Below are positions 56,905 to 64,000 of a DNA stretch of 64,000 bases, piece by piece (the first letter of the stretch is position 1; each line of letters opens with the position of its first letter). The DNA lies in the NCBI GenBank assembly GCA_016297005.1, contig JAEDHK010000002.1, positions 186,001 through 250,000 of the forward strand, given 5' to 3'. The position numbers and the translations under genes are program-made. Below the pieces are notes generated by a model that was given only the letters and a program-made list of their open reading frames with translations, searched no databases and was not told the DNA's origin. This DNA comes from Clostridia bacterium. Its GTDB lineage: Bacteria; Bacillota; Clostridia; Christensenellales; DTU072.

Positions 56905-58809
56905 ATGACAAAAAGACAGAAAAAAAATCTCATCCGGTGTATTGCCGCCGGGACGGTATTGGTCGCGGTCTATCTTGTCGCGCATTTTCTCGATCTGCCT
57001 TGGTGGGCGGAACTGACGCTGTTCCTCGTCCCTTATGCCATCGCCGGGTACGACGTCGTTGTTTCCGCAGTCAGGAATATCTTTCACGGACAGATTCTCG
57101 ACGAGAAGTTTTTGATGACGATCGCGTCTTTGGGCGCTTTTGCCGTCGGAGAAAATGCAGAAGCGGCCATCGTTATGCTCTTTTACCAGGTCGGTGAATT
57201 GTTTCAGAGCATCGCCGTCGGTAAAAGTCGCAAGTCCATCCGCGATCTGATGGATATTCGTCCCGAAACGGCGACTGTGGTTTTTGACGGGCAAGAAAAA
57301 ACGGTGGATCCGGACGAAGTGAACGTCGGCGACCGAATCATCGTACGTCCGGGCGAGCGCATTCCGCTGGACGGAGTCGTGCTCAGCGGCGGCGCAACCA
57401 TCAGTACGGCGGCACTGACGGGAGAAAGCCTGCCCGTTTATAAAAAAGAAGGCGACGCGGTCGTCAGCGGTTGTATCGACCTTGACGGAGTCGTCGTGAT
57501 AGAGGTTACGGCCGACGCGGAAAGCAGTACGGTTACCAAAGTGTTGGAACTGGTAGAAAACGCTTCGGAAAAGAAAGCGAGAAGCGAGAACTTCATTACC
57601 AAATTTGCAAAAGTATACACGCCGGCCGTCGTGGCGTCCGCCCTGCTTCTCGCCGTGATTCCTCCCCTCTTTTTGGGAATAAACAGCGGATCCGTCTGGG
57701 CAGAATGGATCGAACGGGCGCTTACCTTTTTGGTCGTTTCCTGTCCTTGCGCCCTCGTTATTTCCGTTCCTCTGTCCTTTTTCGGCGGTATCGGATGCGC
57801 GTCGAAACGCGGCGTTTTATTGAAAGGCGCGAGCGATCTCGAAACGCTTTCAAAAATACGCACTTTCGTATTCGATAAGACGGGCACGTTGACCGAAGGC
57901 ACCTTTCACGTAACGGCCGTTCACCCGCATAAAATGAGCGAAGAAGAGTTGTTGGACGTGGCCGCGCTTGCCGAAAGCTACTCTTCCCATCCCATTGCCG
58001 AATCCATTGTTCTCGCGCACGGCGGGCACCTGGATAAAAAACGCGTCGGCAACGTAACGGAGCGCGCCGGATACGGCGTAGAAGCCGTCGTCGACGGAGA
58101 AAAAGTATACGTCGGCAACAGTAAGTTTATGAAAGAGGTTGGCGCCGAATGCCACGAGTGCGACGATTGCGGACCCTGTCATCATCACGCCGGAACGGTC
58201 GTTCATTTAGCGCACGAAAACAAGTGCCTCGGGCATATTACGGTATCCGATATCATCAAAAAAGAAACCCCAACCGTGATCTCCGAACTTAAAACGCTGG
58301 GCATAACGAAGACGGTTATGCTGACGGGCGACCATGAAGAGGCGGCAAAAGAAATCGCAGCCGAAAGCGGAGTGGACGAGTACGTCGCGGAACTTTTGCC
58401 CGCGCAAAAAGTAGAAGCTACCGAAAAATTATTCTCCCCCAACAAAAAGCTCGCTTTCGTGGGCGACGGAATCAACGACGCGCCCGTTCTGATGCGCGCC
58501 GACGTGGGGATCGCTATGGGTGGAATCGGCAGCGACGCCGCAATAGAGGCTGCCGACGTGGTGTTGATGGACGACGATCTGTCCAAATTGCCCCTGTCGA
58601 TACGTATCTCTCGCAGAACCATGCGGATCGTGCGCGAAAACATCGTATTCGCCATCGGCGTCAAGTTGGCGGTGCTGATCCTCGCCGCATTCGGACTTGC
58701 TTCGATGTGGCTGGCGGTATTCGCCGACGTAGGCGTTTGCGTTTTGGCCGTGCTCAACGCAATGCGCGCTTTGCGTCTTCCGAAAAAGTTTTTACCGAAG
58801 AAAGCGTAA
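56905..58809 (+). CDS. cadA: P1B-type heavy-metal ATPase (CadA/ZosA-like, no N-terminal HMA)
   Basis: 634 residues. Transmembrane metal site C280-P-C282 (CPCALVI), phosphorylation site D324 (DKTGTLTEG), SSHPIAESI (HP motif), GDGINDAPVL. This is the Zn/Cd/Pb subclass, exporting divalent metal with ATP. The fused N-terminal metal domain is missing, being encoded separately just upstream. Around residues 416-428 an insert CHECDDCGPCHHH in the nucleotide domain adds possible metal ligands. The ArsR-type repressor upstream supports metal efflux. Confidence 0.95.
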   Translation: MTKRQKKNLIRCIAAGTVLVAVYLVAHFLDLPWWAELTLFLVPYAIAGYDVVVSAVRNIFHGQILDEKFLMTIASLGAFAVGENAEAAIVMLFYQVGELFQSIAVGKSRKSIRDLMDIRPETATVVFDGQEKTVDPDEVNVGDRIIVRPGERIPLDGVVLSGGATISTAALTGESLPVYKKEGDAVVSGCIDLDGVVVIEVTADAESSTVTKVLELVENASEKKARSENFITKFAKVYTPAVVASALLLAVIPPLFLGINSGSVWAEWIERALTFLVVSCPCALVISVPLSFFGGIGCASKRGVLLKGASDLETLSKIRTFVFDKTGTLTEGTFHVTAVHPHKMSEEELLDVAALAESYSSHPIAESIVLAHGGHLDKKRVGNVTERAGYGVEAVVDGEKVYVGNSKFMKEVGAECHECDDCGPCHHHAGTVVHLAHENKCLGHITVSDIIKKETPTVISELKTLGITKTVMLTGDHEEAAKEIAAESGVDEYVAELLPAQKVEATEKLFSPNKKLAFVGDGINDAPVLMRADVGIAMGGIGSDAAIEAADVVLMDDDLSKLPLSIRISRRTMRIVRENIVFAIGVKLAVLILAAFGLASMWLAVFADVGVCVLAVLNAMRALRLPKKFLPKKA

Positions 58810-58858
58810 ACAAAACGTCGCGTTTATTCTTCTGTTTTCGCCGAAGTCTTCTCATTGT

Positions 58859-58887
58859 TTGACAAAAAAAGACTTCTCGGCTATAAT
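58859..58887 (+). promoter_or_regulatory. Promoter of the feo operon
   Basis: TTGACA (58859-58864), 17 nt, TATAAT (58882-58887), consensus in both hexamers. Confidence 0.9.
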
Positions 58888-58904
58888 GGAGCCGAAATCG
58901 CACA

Positions 58905-58924
58905 TATACTTATTCATAAGTATA
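58905..58924. promoter_or_regulatory. 20-bp palindromic operator candidate in the feoA leader
   Basis: TATACTTATTCATAAGTATA is a perfect palindrome (9-bp arms, 2-bp centre), 18 bp after the -10 and just before the ribosome binding site. It resembles neither a classic Fur box nor a classic DtxR box exactly. A metal-dependent repressor is likely. Confidence 0.6.
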
Positions 58925-58933
58925 GGAGAAAAT

Positions 58934-59161
58934 TTGAATACATCTTTGGGAAAAATGAAAGCGGGACAGGAAGGCGTGGTAACCAAAGTGAACGGAACCG
59001 GAAATCTCCGCTATCGCTTGTTGGATATGGGGCTGATCCCGAAAACGCGGATCAAGGTAATTCGTTTTGCCCCCATGGGCGACCCGATGGAAATATCCTT
59101 ACGCGGGTACGAATTGACTCTCCGTAAATCGGACGCCGATATGATCGAGGTCGAAATATGA
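58934..59161 (+). CDS. feoA: Ferrous iron transport protein FeoA
   Basis: 75 residues from TTG at 58934, with AGGAG 6 nt upstream; upstream ATGs in the same frame lie in or before the promoter. SH3-like FeoA domain: KAGQEGVVTKVNGTGNLRYRLLDMGLIPKTRIKV. FeoA supports FeoB-mediated ferrous uptake. Its stop overlaps the feoB start by 4 bp (ATGA). Confidence 0.94.
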   Translation: MNTSLGKMKAGQEGVVTKVNGTGNLRYRLLDMGLIPKTRIKVIRFAPMGDPMEISLRGYELTLRKSDADMIEVEI

Positions 59162-61146
59162 TTTTTGCGTTGATCGGAAATCAGAATTGCGGTAAGACCA
59201 CCCTCTTCAATCAACTGACCGGCGCCAACCAACGCGTCGGCAATTTTCCCGGCGTTACCGTCGACGGAAAATCGGGCGTCATAAAGGACGCCAAAGATTG
59301 CACCGTAGTCGATCTCCCCGGCATATATTCTCTTCGTCCGTACTCGGGCGAAGAAGTCGTAACGAGGGATTTTTTATTGAACGGCAAGCCGGACGCCGTC
59401 ATCAACATCGTAGACGCCACCAACATCGAACGAAATCTGTACCTTACATTGCAGATATTGGAGTTTCGCATTCCGACCGTCGTCGCCCTCAACATGATGG
59501 ACGAAGTGATCGCAGGCGGCGGCAGTATCGATACCAATCTGTTATCCGAACGCCTGGGCGTACCCGTTCTTCCCATTTCCGCCGTTAAAAACGAGGGCGT
59601 CTCCGACCTTGTGCGCGTCTTGAAAGAAACGGCAAAAAAGAAAATTCTGCCCTCCGTATACGACTTTTGCGGGCCAGGGCCCATTCATCGTTGCATTCAT
59701 TCGGTGGCGCATATCGTAGAAGATCACGCCGAAGCCGCCGGAATTAATTCTCGCTTTGCCGCAGTCAAGGTCATCGAAGAAGACGAGGACGTCGTCAGGC
59801 TTCTTGAACTGGACAAAAACGAACTGGAAACGGTCGAGCACAGCGTTGTCGAAATGGAGCGCGAGCACGGTATGGATCGTCATGCGGCCGTTGCGGATAT
59901 GCGATACGCCTTTATCGAAAGAACGTGCGCCGGGGTCGTCGTCAAACCGCGCGAGAGTAAAGAATACGTCCGTAGCCGAAAAATGGACAAAGTCCTTACT
60001 AACCGCTATGCGGCCATACCCATCTTTTTCGGTGTGATGGCGCTCATTTTTTACCTTACTTTTGACGTGATAGGTTATTATCTCAGCGAATTGATTGCTC
60101 TCGGCATCGATAAACTGTGCCTTTTGACGCAAGCCGGACTGGAAAAACTGCAAACCAATCCCGTTATGATCAGCCTGATCGCCGATGGTATTTTTAAGGG
60201 AGTGGGGAGCGTGCTTTCCTTTATCCCATACGTCGTCGTACTGTTCTTTTTCTTCTCTCTTCTCGAAGACACGGGATATATGGCGCGTATTGCATTCGTG
60301 ATGGATAAGCCCCTTCGTAAAATCGGTTTGTCGGGAAGAAGCATCGTACCCATGCTGATCGGTTTCGGCTGTTCCGTACCCGCCGTTATGAGCGCGCGGA
60401 CCATGACCGGAAAACGCGATCGCATTATGACGACCATGCTCATTCCTTTTATGTCCTGCTCGGCAAAGATCCCGATATACGCCCTCTTTACCGCCGCCTT
60501 CTTCCCCCAATACAGAGCGCTCGTTATGATGGCGTTGTACGTAGGCGGTATCGTCGTAGGCGTCCTGCTTGCGCTTCTTCTGAAAGTTACCGCTTTCCGC
60601 GGAAAACCCAATCCGTTCATGATGGAGTTACCAAACTATCGTTTTCCGTCGCCGAAATCGACGCTTTTGTTGATGTGGGAAAAAGCCAAAGACTTCATCG
60701 TCAAGGCTTTTACCATCATCTTCTTCGCCAGCCTGATCATCTGGTTCTTACAGACTTTCGATATCCGTTTCAATCCGGTCTCCGGAGAATCGGAAAAAAG
60801 CATGCTCGCCGCCATCGGCGGCTTTATCGCCCCCGTTTTCAGCCTCTGCGGCTTTGACAGCTGGCAGGCATCCACGGCGCTGATCGCCGGTTTTACCGCA
60901 AAAGAAGCCGTCGTCAGCACGCTCGGAGTGCTGACGGGTGATCCGTCGTCCATCTTTACCGCGGGATCCGCCATATCCTTTATGGTCTTCACCCTGCTGT
61001 ATACTCCCTGCGTGGCGGCCGTTACCACTATACGGAAAGAGACGAAGAGTGTTCCGTTTACTTTGCTGATCATACTGCTCCAATGCTTGCTCGCGTGGAT
61101 CTTTTCCACCGTCGTTTATCAGATTATCGTCGCTTGCGGAGGTTAA
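59158..61146 (+). CDS. feoB: Ferrous iron transporter FeoB
   Basis: 662 residues. N-terminal G-protein domain with G1 GNQNCGKTTLFN, G3 DLPGIYSL and G4 NMMDE; then the membrane domain with paired gates (GRSIVPMLIGFGCSVPAVMSAR and FTAKEAVVSTLGVL). It imports ferrous iron, with GTP hydrolysis. The protein is about 100 residues shorter than E. coli FeoB. It overlaps feoA by 4 bp. Its Cys-rich partner follows 4 bp later. Confidence 0.97.
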   Translation: MIFALIGNQNCGKTTLFNQLTGANQRVGNFPGVTVDGKSGVIKDAKDCTVVDLPGIYSLRPYSGEEVVTRDFLLNGKPDAVINIVDATNIERNLYLTLQILEFRIPTVVALNMMDEVIAGGGSIDTNLLSERLGVPVLPISAVKNEGVSDLVRVLKETAKKKILPSVYDFCGPGPIHRCIHSVAHIVEDHAEAAGINSRFAAVKVIEEDEDVVRLLELDKNELETVEHSVVEMEREHGMDRHAAVADMRYAFIERTCAGVVVKPRESKEYVRSRKMDKVLTNRYAAIPIFFGVMALIFYLTFDVIGYYLSELIALGIDKLCLLTQAGLEKLQTNPVMISLIADGIFKGVGSVLSFIPYVVVLFFFFSLLEDTGYMARIAFVMDKPLRKIGLSGRSIVPMLIGFGCSVPAVMSARTMTGKRDRIMTTMLIPFMSCSAKIPIYALFTAAFFPQYRALVMMALYVGGIVVGVLLALLLKVTAFRGKPNPFMMELPNYRFPSPKSTLLLMWEKAKDFIVKAFTIIFFASLIIWFLQTFDIRFNPVSGESEKSMLAAIGGFIAPVFSLCGFDSWQASTALIAGFTAKEAVVSTLGVLTGDPSSIFTAGSAISFMVFTLLYTPCVAAVTTIRKETKSVPFTLLIILLQCLLAWIFSTVVYQIIVACGG

Positions 61147-61150
61147 CGCT

Positions 61151-61363
61151 ATGAAAGCGGGGGAGATCATCGCCATCGTCATCGTCGCATTTTTCGTCAT
61201 CCTTGCCGTCGCGCTGATGATCCGCAATCGCAAAAAGGGCAAAAAGTGTTGCGGCTGTTCCGGCGACTGCTCGGGTTGCGGCTGCAAAGACGATATCGTT
61301 TGCAACCGATGCGAGCGAAAAAAAGTCCCCGGCGCAACAGAAGAAAGACCGCATAAAGATTAA
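61151..61363 (+). CDS. FeoB-associated Cys-rich membrane protein
   Basis: 70 residues. One transmembrane helix (about 6-23), a basic stretch and a Cys-rich tail (CCGCSGDCSGCGC and later VCNRC). Such small proteins commonly follow feoB in Firmicutes and may take the place of FeoC. The Cys cluster could bind iron or sense redox. It starts 4 bp after the feoB stop. Confidence 0.87.
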   Translation: MKAGEIIAIVIVAFFVILAVALMIRNRKKGKKCCGCSGDCSGCGCKDDIVCNRCERKKVPGATEERPHKD

Positions 61364-61375
61364 AAATCTTCTATG

Positions 61376-61405
61376 TTGCGGTTTTTCAGTAAAATGTGTT
61401 ATACT
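61376..61405 (+). promoter_or_regulatory. Promoter of the lemA-DUF2207 pair
   Basis: TTGCGG (61376-61381), 18 nt, TATACT (61400-61405). Confidence 0.65.
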
Positions 61406-61490
61406 GAATAACGGTGCTCGACTAACGTCGCAACTTCGTCGTCGCCGCGCCTGATACAAAACTCTACCTCACTGAAAGGAGAAATAAATA

Positions 61491-62006
61491 ATGTGCATTT
61501 TTACCATCGTAACGTACAATAAGCTCGTTAAACTTCGTAGCCGGGTCGACAATGCCTGGGCGCAGATCGACGTGCAACTCAAAAAGAGATTCGATCTCGT
61601 CCCCAATCTTGTCGAAACGGTCAAAGGTTATGCCGGGCATGAAAAAGACGTCCTGACCAAGGTCACGCAAGCCCGCGCTTCGGTCGGTTCCGCCAAAACA
61701 CAGGAAGAAGCCATTCAGGCCAACAAAGAGTTGTCCGGCGCACTCGCTCGCTTGCTTGTCGTCGCGGAAAGATATCCCGAACTGAAAGCCGATTCTCACT
61801 TCCTGAGCTTGCAAAATTCCCTTGCCGAATTGGAAAACAAAATCGCATACGCACGGCAATTTTATAACGATACCGTTATGAATTACAACCAGAAGAGAGA
61901 ACTCTTCCCCGGTAACATTATCGCCAATATTTTCAAGTTCAAAGAAAGACCTTATTTCAGGATTGACGAAGCCGAGAAAGCTGCGCCCACCGTTTCTTTC
62001 TCATGA
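61491..62006 (+). CDS. LemA family protein without the usual N-terminal membrane helix
   Basis: 171 residues. Standard LemA helices: YNKLVKLRSRVDNAWAQIDVQL, KKRFDLVPNLVETVKGYAGHE and the C-terminal YNQKRELFPGNIIANIFKFKERPYF. LemA proteins usually start with a 20-residue transmembrane segment; here only MCIFTIVT precedes YNKLV. An in-frame stop lies 6 bp upstream of the ATG and AAAGGAG fits this start, so the truncation is real in this sequence. It overlaps the DUF2207 gene by 4 bp; these families commonly pair. Confidence 0.9.
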   Translation: MCIFTIVTYNKLVKLRSRVDNAWAQIDVQLKKRFDLVPNLVETVKGYAGHEKDVLTKVTQARASVGSAKTQEEAIQANKELSGALARLLVVAERYPELKADSHFLSLQNSLAELENKIAYARQFYNDTVMNYNQKRELFPGNIIANIFKFKERPYFRIDEAEKAAPTVSFS

Positions 62007-63961
62007 AAAAAATAATCGTTTGCGTTTTGCTGGTCGCCGTTCTGGCGGCCGGTCTTTTTACGTTATCGTCTTGTACGCAAAAAGGCGATCTGTGGATCAA
62101 CTCCGCAGAGATTTCGGCCGTTCTGGATAAAAACGGGACTTTGACCGTAACCGAAACCTGGCACGTAAAAACCTCGTCCGAAGAGGGCTACCGTAACTTA
62201 TACCGAAAAATAAACCCTTTCGACGAGAAGTTCGGGACCTCGTGCGATTTCGTCTTTCTGGGCGCGGAAAATCCGGATGACAATCTATCTTATCCGATTG
62301 AGTCGGACGTGGAAAACATGGACGGCGATTATGAATATAACGTATCTCATTACAAAAACAAGTCCTACGTTATTCAGGACGGCACCGAATATGAGATCGG
62401 CGTTATCATTCCTCGTCTCGAAAGCGGAGACGCAACGACCGTTACCTTTTCTTACCTTTTTGAAGACTTCGCCGGATCGTACGCCGACGTTGCGGAACTG
62501 GATTGGAAGCCCTTTTCTTCTTCTTTTTCCATGTATATTAAAAATCTGACCATGACGATCGCCATGCCCGATTCTGTGGACTATTCCGATTGGGAGAACA
62601 CTTTCGCATGGCTCCATTGCACGGCGGCAAGCGAGCTGACGCTGCATAAAAACGTCATTACCGTTACGGCGGAAAAGATACCGGCAGGCACCGACGTCGG
62701 CGTTCATTCTCTCGTTCCCACCTCCTCTTTTACCAACCTGAAAAAAACCTCTTCCGCAAATAAAAAGAGCGCGCTCATCGCACAGGAAGACGCCTGGCAG
62801 ATCGAATATGAAAAACAACAACGTCTCCTTGCCATCCTCGGCCTCGTTGATATTGTAGCAAGCCTTCTCTTGGTCCTCTTTTCCGTTATTTTGGTCGTGC
62901 TCTCTCATTATTTCGGACCGTATAGGAACAAAAACAAAGAGTATCTTCGCGAGATCCCGAGTTCCTGGACTGCGGCGGGAATGGGAGAATTCTTTTATCA
63001 CTATAAAGGCGGCGCGGCGCGTCACACCGGAGCTTTATTGTCCGCCACCATGCTCGATCTTGCCCGACGAGATTATCTCGATATCCTGCCCGATAAAAAA
63101 CAGAGCTATCTGATCGGCGTTCGCGCCGTTCCTCAGGCTCAAAAAGACGACCTGAGAAATTTCGAGTACGAATTAATGGTCCTTTTATCCAAGGTACAGG
63201 ATTCTTGCGGCGGAGCTTTCTCCATGAAGCAATTCGAGAACTACGCGAAAAAGAATATCACTTTCGTCAACAGACAGACGCAGGCATTTCTGAAAAAAGC
63301 AAGCGCAGGCTTTAACCGCGCAAAATATGTTTCCTCTTTCTGTCGTTGGCACGTAGCGGGGATCTTCTTCGGGCTGTTCTGCTTTCTTGCCGCATTCCTT
63401 TCGGTCGCCGTTTTCAGTCAGTACTTCGCTTTCCTTTTTTTCGGCGGCGCCGTCGCGGGTCTGCTTTCCGTCTTCGGTTCGTTTAAAATCCCCAAATTAA
63501 CGCCCGAGGGAGAAAAGATACACGCGCAAACCATTGCGCTTCGCGATTATATGCTGGACTTTTCCAACTTAAAAGAGTACGACGTTCCGCAACTTGTTTT
63601 GTGGGAAGAATACCTCGTTTATGCCACAATGATGGGCATCAGCGAAAAGGTAGTCAAAAAGTTAAAGCTTGTCTATAAAGAATTGCAGGATCCGCACTTT
63701 ACCGATTGGGATTATAGTCGGGGATACTTCTTTACTTATATGTATCTTGCTTCTCGTCCTCACGTCGGAGCGCCCGCGTTCGACCTGGGCAAATCTATGC
63801 AAACGTCCCTCCGCAACGCGAACGCTTTTTCTCACGCGCAACGATTGATGAGTAACGGCGGTAACGGCGGCGGCAACGGCGGCGGATTCGGAGGTCATGG
63901 CGGCGGCGGATTCTTCGGCGGCGGCGGGTTCGGAGGCGGCGGTGGCGGCGGACGCCATTGA
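62003..63961 (+). CDS. DUF2207 membrane protein with Gly-rich C-terminus
   Basis: 652 residues. The signal peptide contains SSC (C24), a possible lipobox. The extracytoplasmic beta domain (about 30-260) has ISAVLDKNGTLTVTETWHV and FREYRNLYRKI-like segments typical of DUF2207. Transmembrane helices lie near 280-310 and 450-490, with cytoplasmic domains between and after. The end is a Gly/Phe/His-rich tail (about 620-652). Homologues occur with LemA; the function is unknown, perhaps envelope homeostasis. No terminator is seen before the window end. Confidence 0.88.
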   Translation: MKKIIVCVLLVAVLAAGLFTLSSCTQKGDLWINSAEISAVLDKNGTLTVTETWHVKTSSEEGYRNLYRKINPFDEKFGTSCDFVFLGAENPDDNLSYPIESDVENMDGDYEYNVSHYKNKSYVIQDGTEYEIGVIIPRLESGDATTVTFSYLFEDFAGSYADVAELDWKPFSSSFSMYIKNLTMTIAMPDSVDYSDWENTFAWLHCTAASELTLHKNVITVTAEKIPAGTDVGVHSLVPTSSFTNLKKTSSANKKSALIAQEDAWQIEYEKQQRLLAILGLVDIVASLLLVLFSVILVVLSHYFGPYRNKNKEYLREIPSSWTAAGMGEFFYHYKGGAARHTGALLSATMLDLARRDYLDILPDKKQSYLIGVRAVPQAQKDDLRNFEYELMVLLSKVQDSCGGAFSMKQFENYAKKNITFVNRQTQAFLKKASAGFNRAKYVSSFCRWHVAGIFFGLFCFLAAFLSVAVFSQYFAFLFFGGAVAGLLSVFGSFKIPKLTPEGEKIHAQTIALRDYMLDFSNLKEYDVPQLVLWEEYLVYATMMGISEKVVKKLKLVYKELQDPHFTDWDYSRGYFFTYMYLASRPHVGAPAFDLGKSMQTSLRNANAFSHAQRLMSNGGNGGGNGGGFGGHGGGGFFGGGGFGGGGGGGRH

Positions 63962-64000
63962 TCGTGCCGTAAGATAAATGAAGGAGGACGCTTTTTCGGT

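Noticed and set aside
63962..64000. Start of another gene at the right edge
   Set aside because: An AAGGAGG-like sequence is present, but the window ends before a start codon at suitable spacing can be seen.

Overview
The window reads as a chromosomal segment of a Gram-positive, spore-forming-lineage Firmicute, most likely an uncultured gut member of the Clostridia. Evidence: sigma-A promoters (TTGACA-17-TATAAT type) and GGAGG ribosome binding sites, five lipobox proteins, a lysine riboswitch, a BMP-type purine nucleoside ABC system next to xpt, the sporulation pair yabP/yabQ, a FeoA/FeoB system, a PerR-like regulator, and plant or host glycan glycosidases (GH38, GH77, GH78, GH127). The closer assignment (for example Christensenellales-like) is a guess. 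rpsF-ssb-rpsR, greA-lysS and yabP-yabQ are origin-proximal in Bacillus. Two identical parS-like 16-mers near 49.5 and 51.8 kb agree with an origin-proximal position.

Layout. 1-2003: partial UvrD-like helicase. 2.2-6.7 kb: alpha-mannosidase GH38 plus GPH sugar symporter behind a strong promoter with a palindromic operator. 7.0-10.8 kb: glycerol dehydrogenase and fused dihydroxyacetone kinase, with a divergent AraC-type regulator. 10.9-11.2 kb: array of small palindromes. 11.2-14.9 kb: heterodimeric ABC exporter. 15.4-19.9 kb: rpsF-ssb-rpsR-greA-lysS and an Orn/Lys/Arg decarboxylase, led by an S6:S18-type leader. 19.9-25.9 kb: xpt and the nucleoside ABC transporter. 26.1-30.6 kb: alpha/beta hydrolase, small lipoprotein, malQ, Gfo/Idh oxidoreductase. 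30.7-31.3 kb: tmRNA gene with a scarred 3' side (inverted repeat plus a diverged second tmRNA-like 3' end). 31.7-33.9 kb: SDR enzyme, PerR-like regulator with tandem Per boxes, and a PTPS/QueD-like protein with a zinc ribbon. 34.2-36.2 kb: NhaC-family transporter under a lysine riboswitch, so very probably a lysine transporter. 36.3-39.9 kb: TraX, YczE-like protein and GH78. 40.0-40.9 kb: DUF4234 and DUF2752 membrane proteins. 41.1-45.6 kb: cvpA-tcdA-metF-metH. 45.6-50.7 kb: AI-2E permease, HAD phosphatase, S51-peptidase lipoprotein, yabP-yabQ and an unknown gene. 50.8-53.7 kb: PfkB sugar kinase and GH127. 53.9-56.2 kb: lipase-like lipoprotein and partner. 56.2-61.4 kb: metal-responsive ArsR regulator, HMA chaperone, CadA-type P-ATPase, then feoA-feoB and its Cys-rich partner. 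61.4-64.0 kb: LemA and a DUF2207 protein.

Functionally the segment combines glycan and glycerol catabolism, purine salvage, lysine and metal homeostasis, one-carbon and methionine metabolism, and core translation genes. I saw no tRNA genes, insertion sequences, CRISPR arrays or phage genes. The most unusual places are the tmRNA 3' flank, the palindrome array at 10.96-11.17 kb, the paired parS-like sites, and the PerR/PTPS-zinc-ribbon pair. All calls come from reading the sequence; no database search was run.
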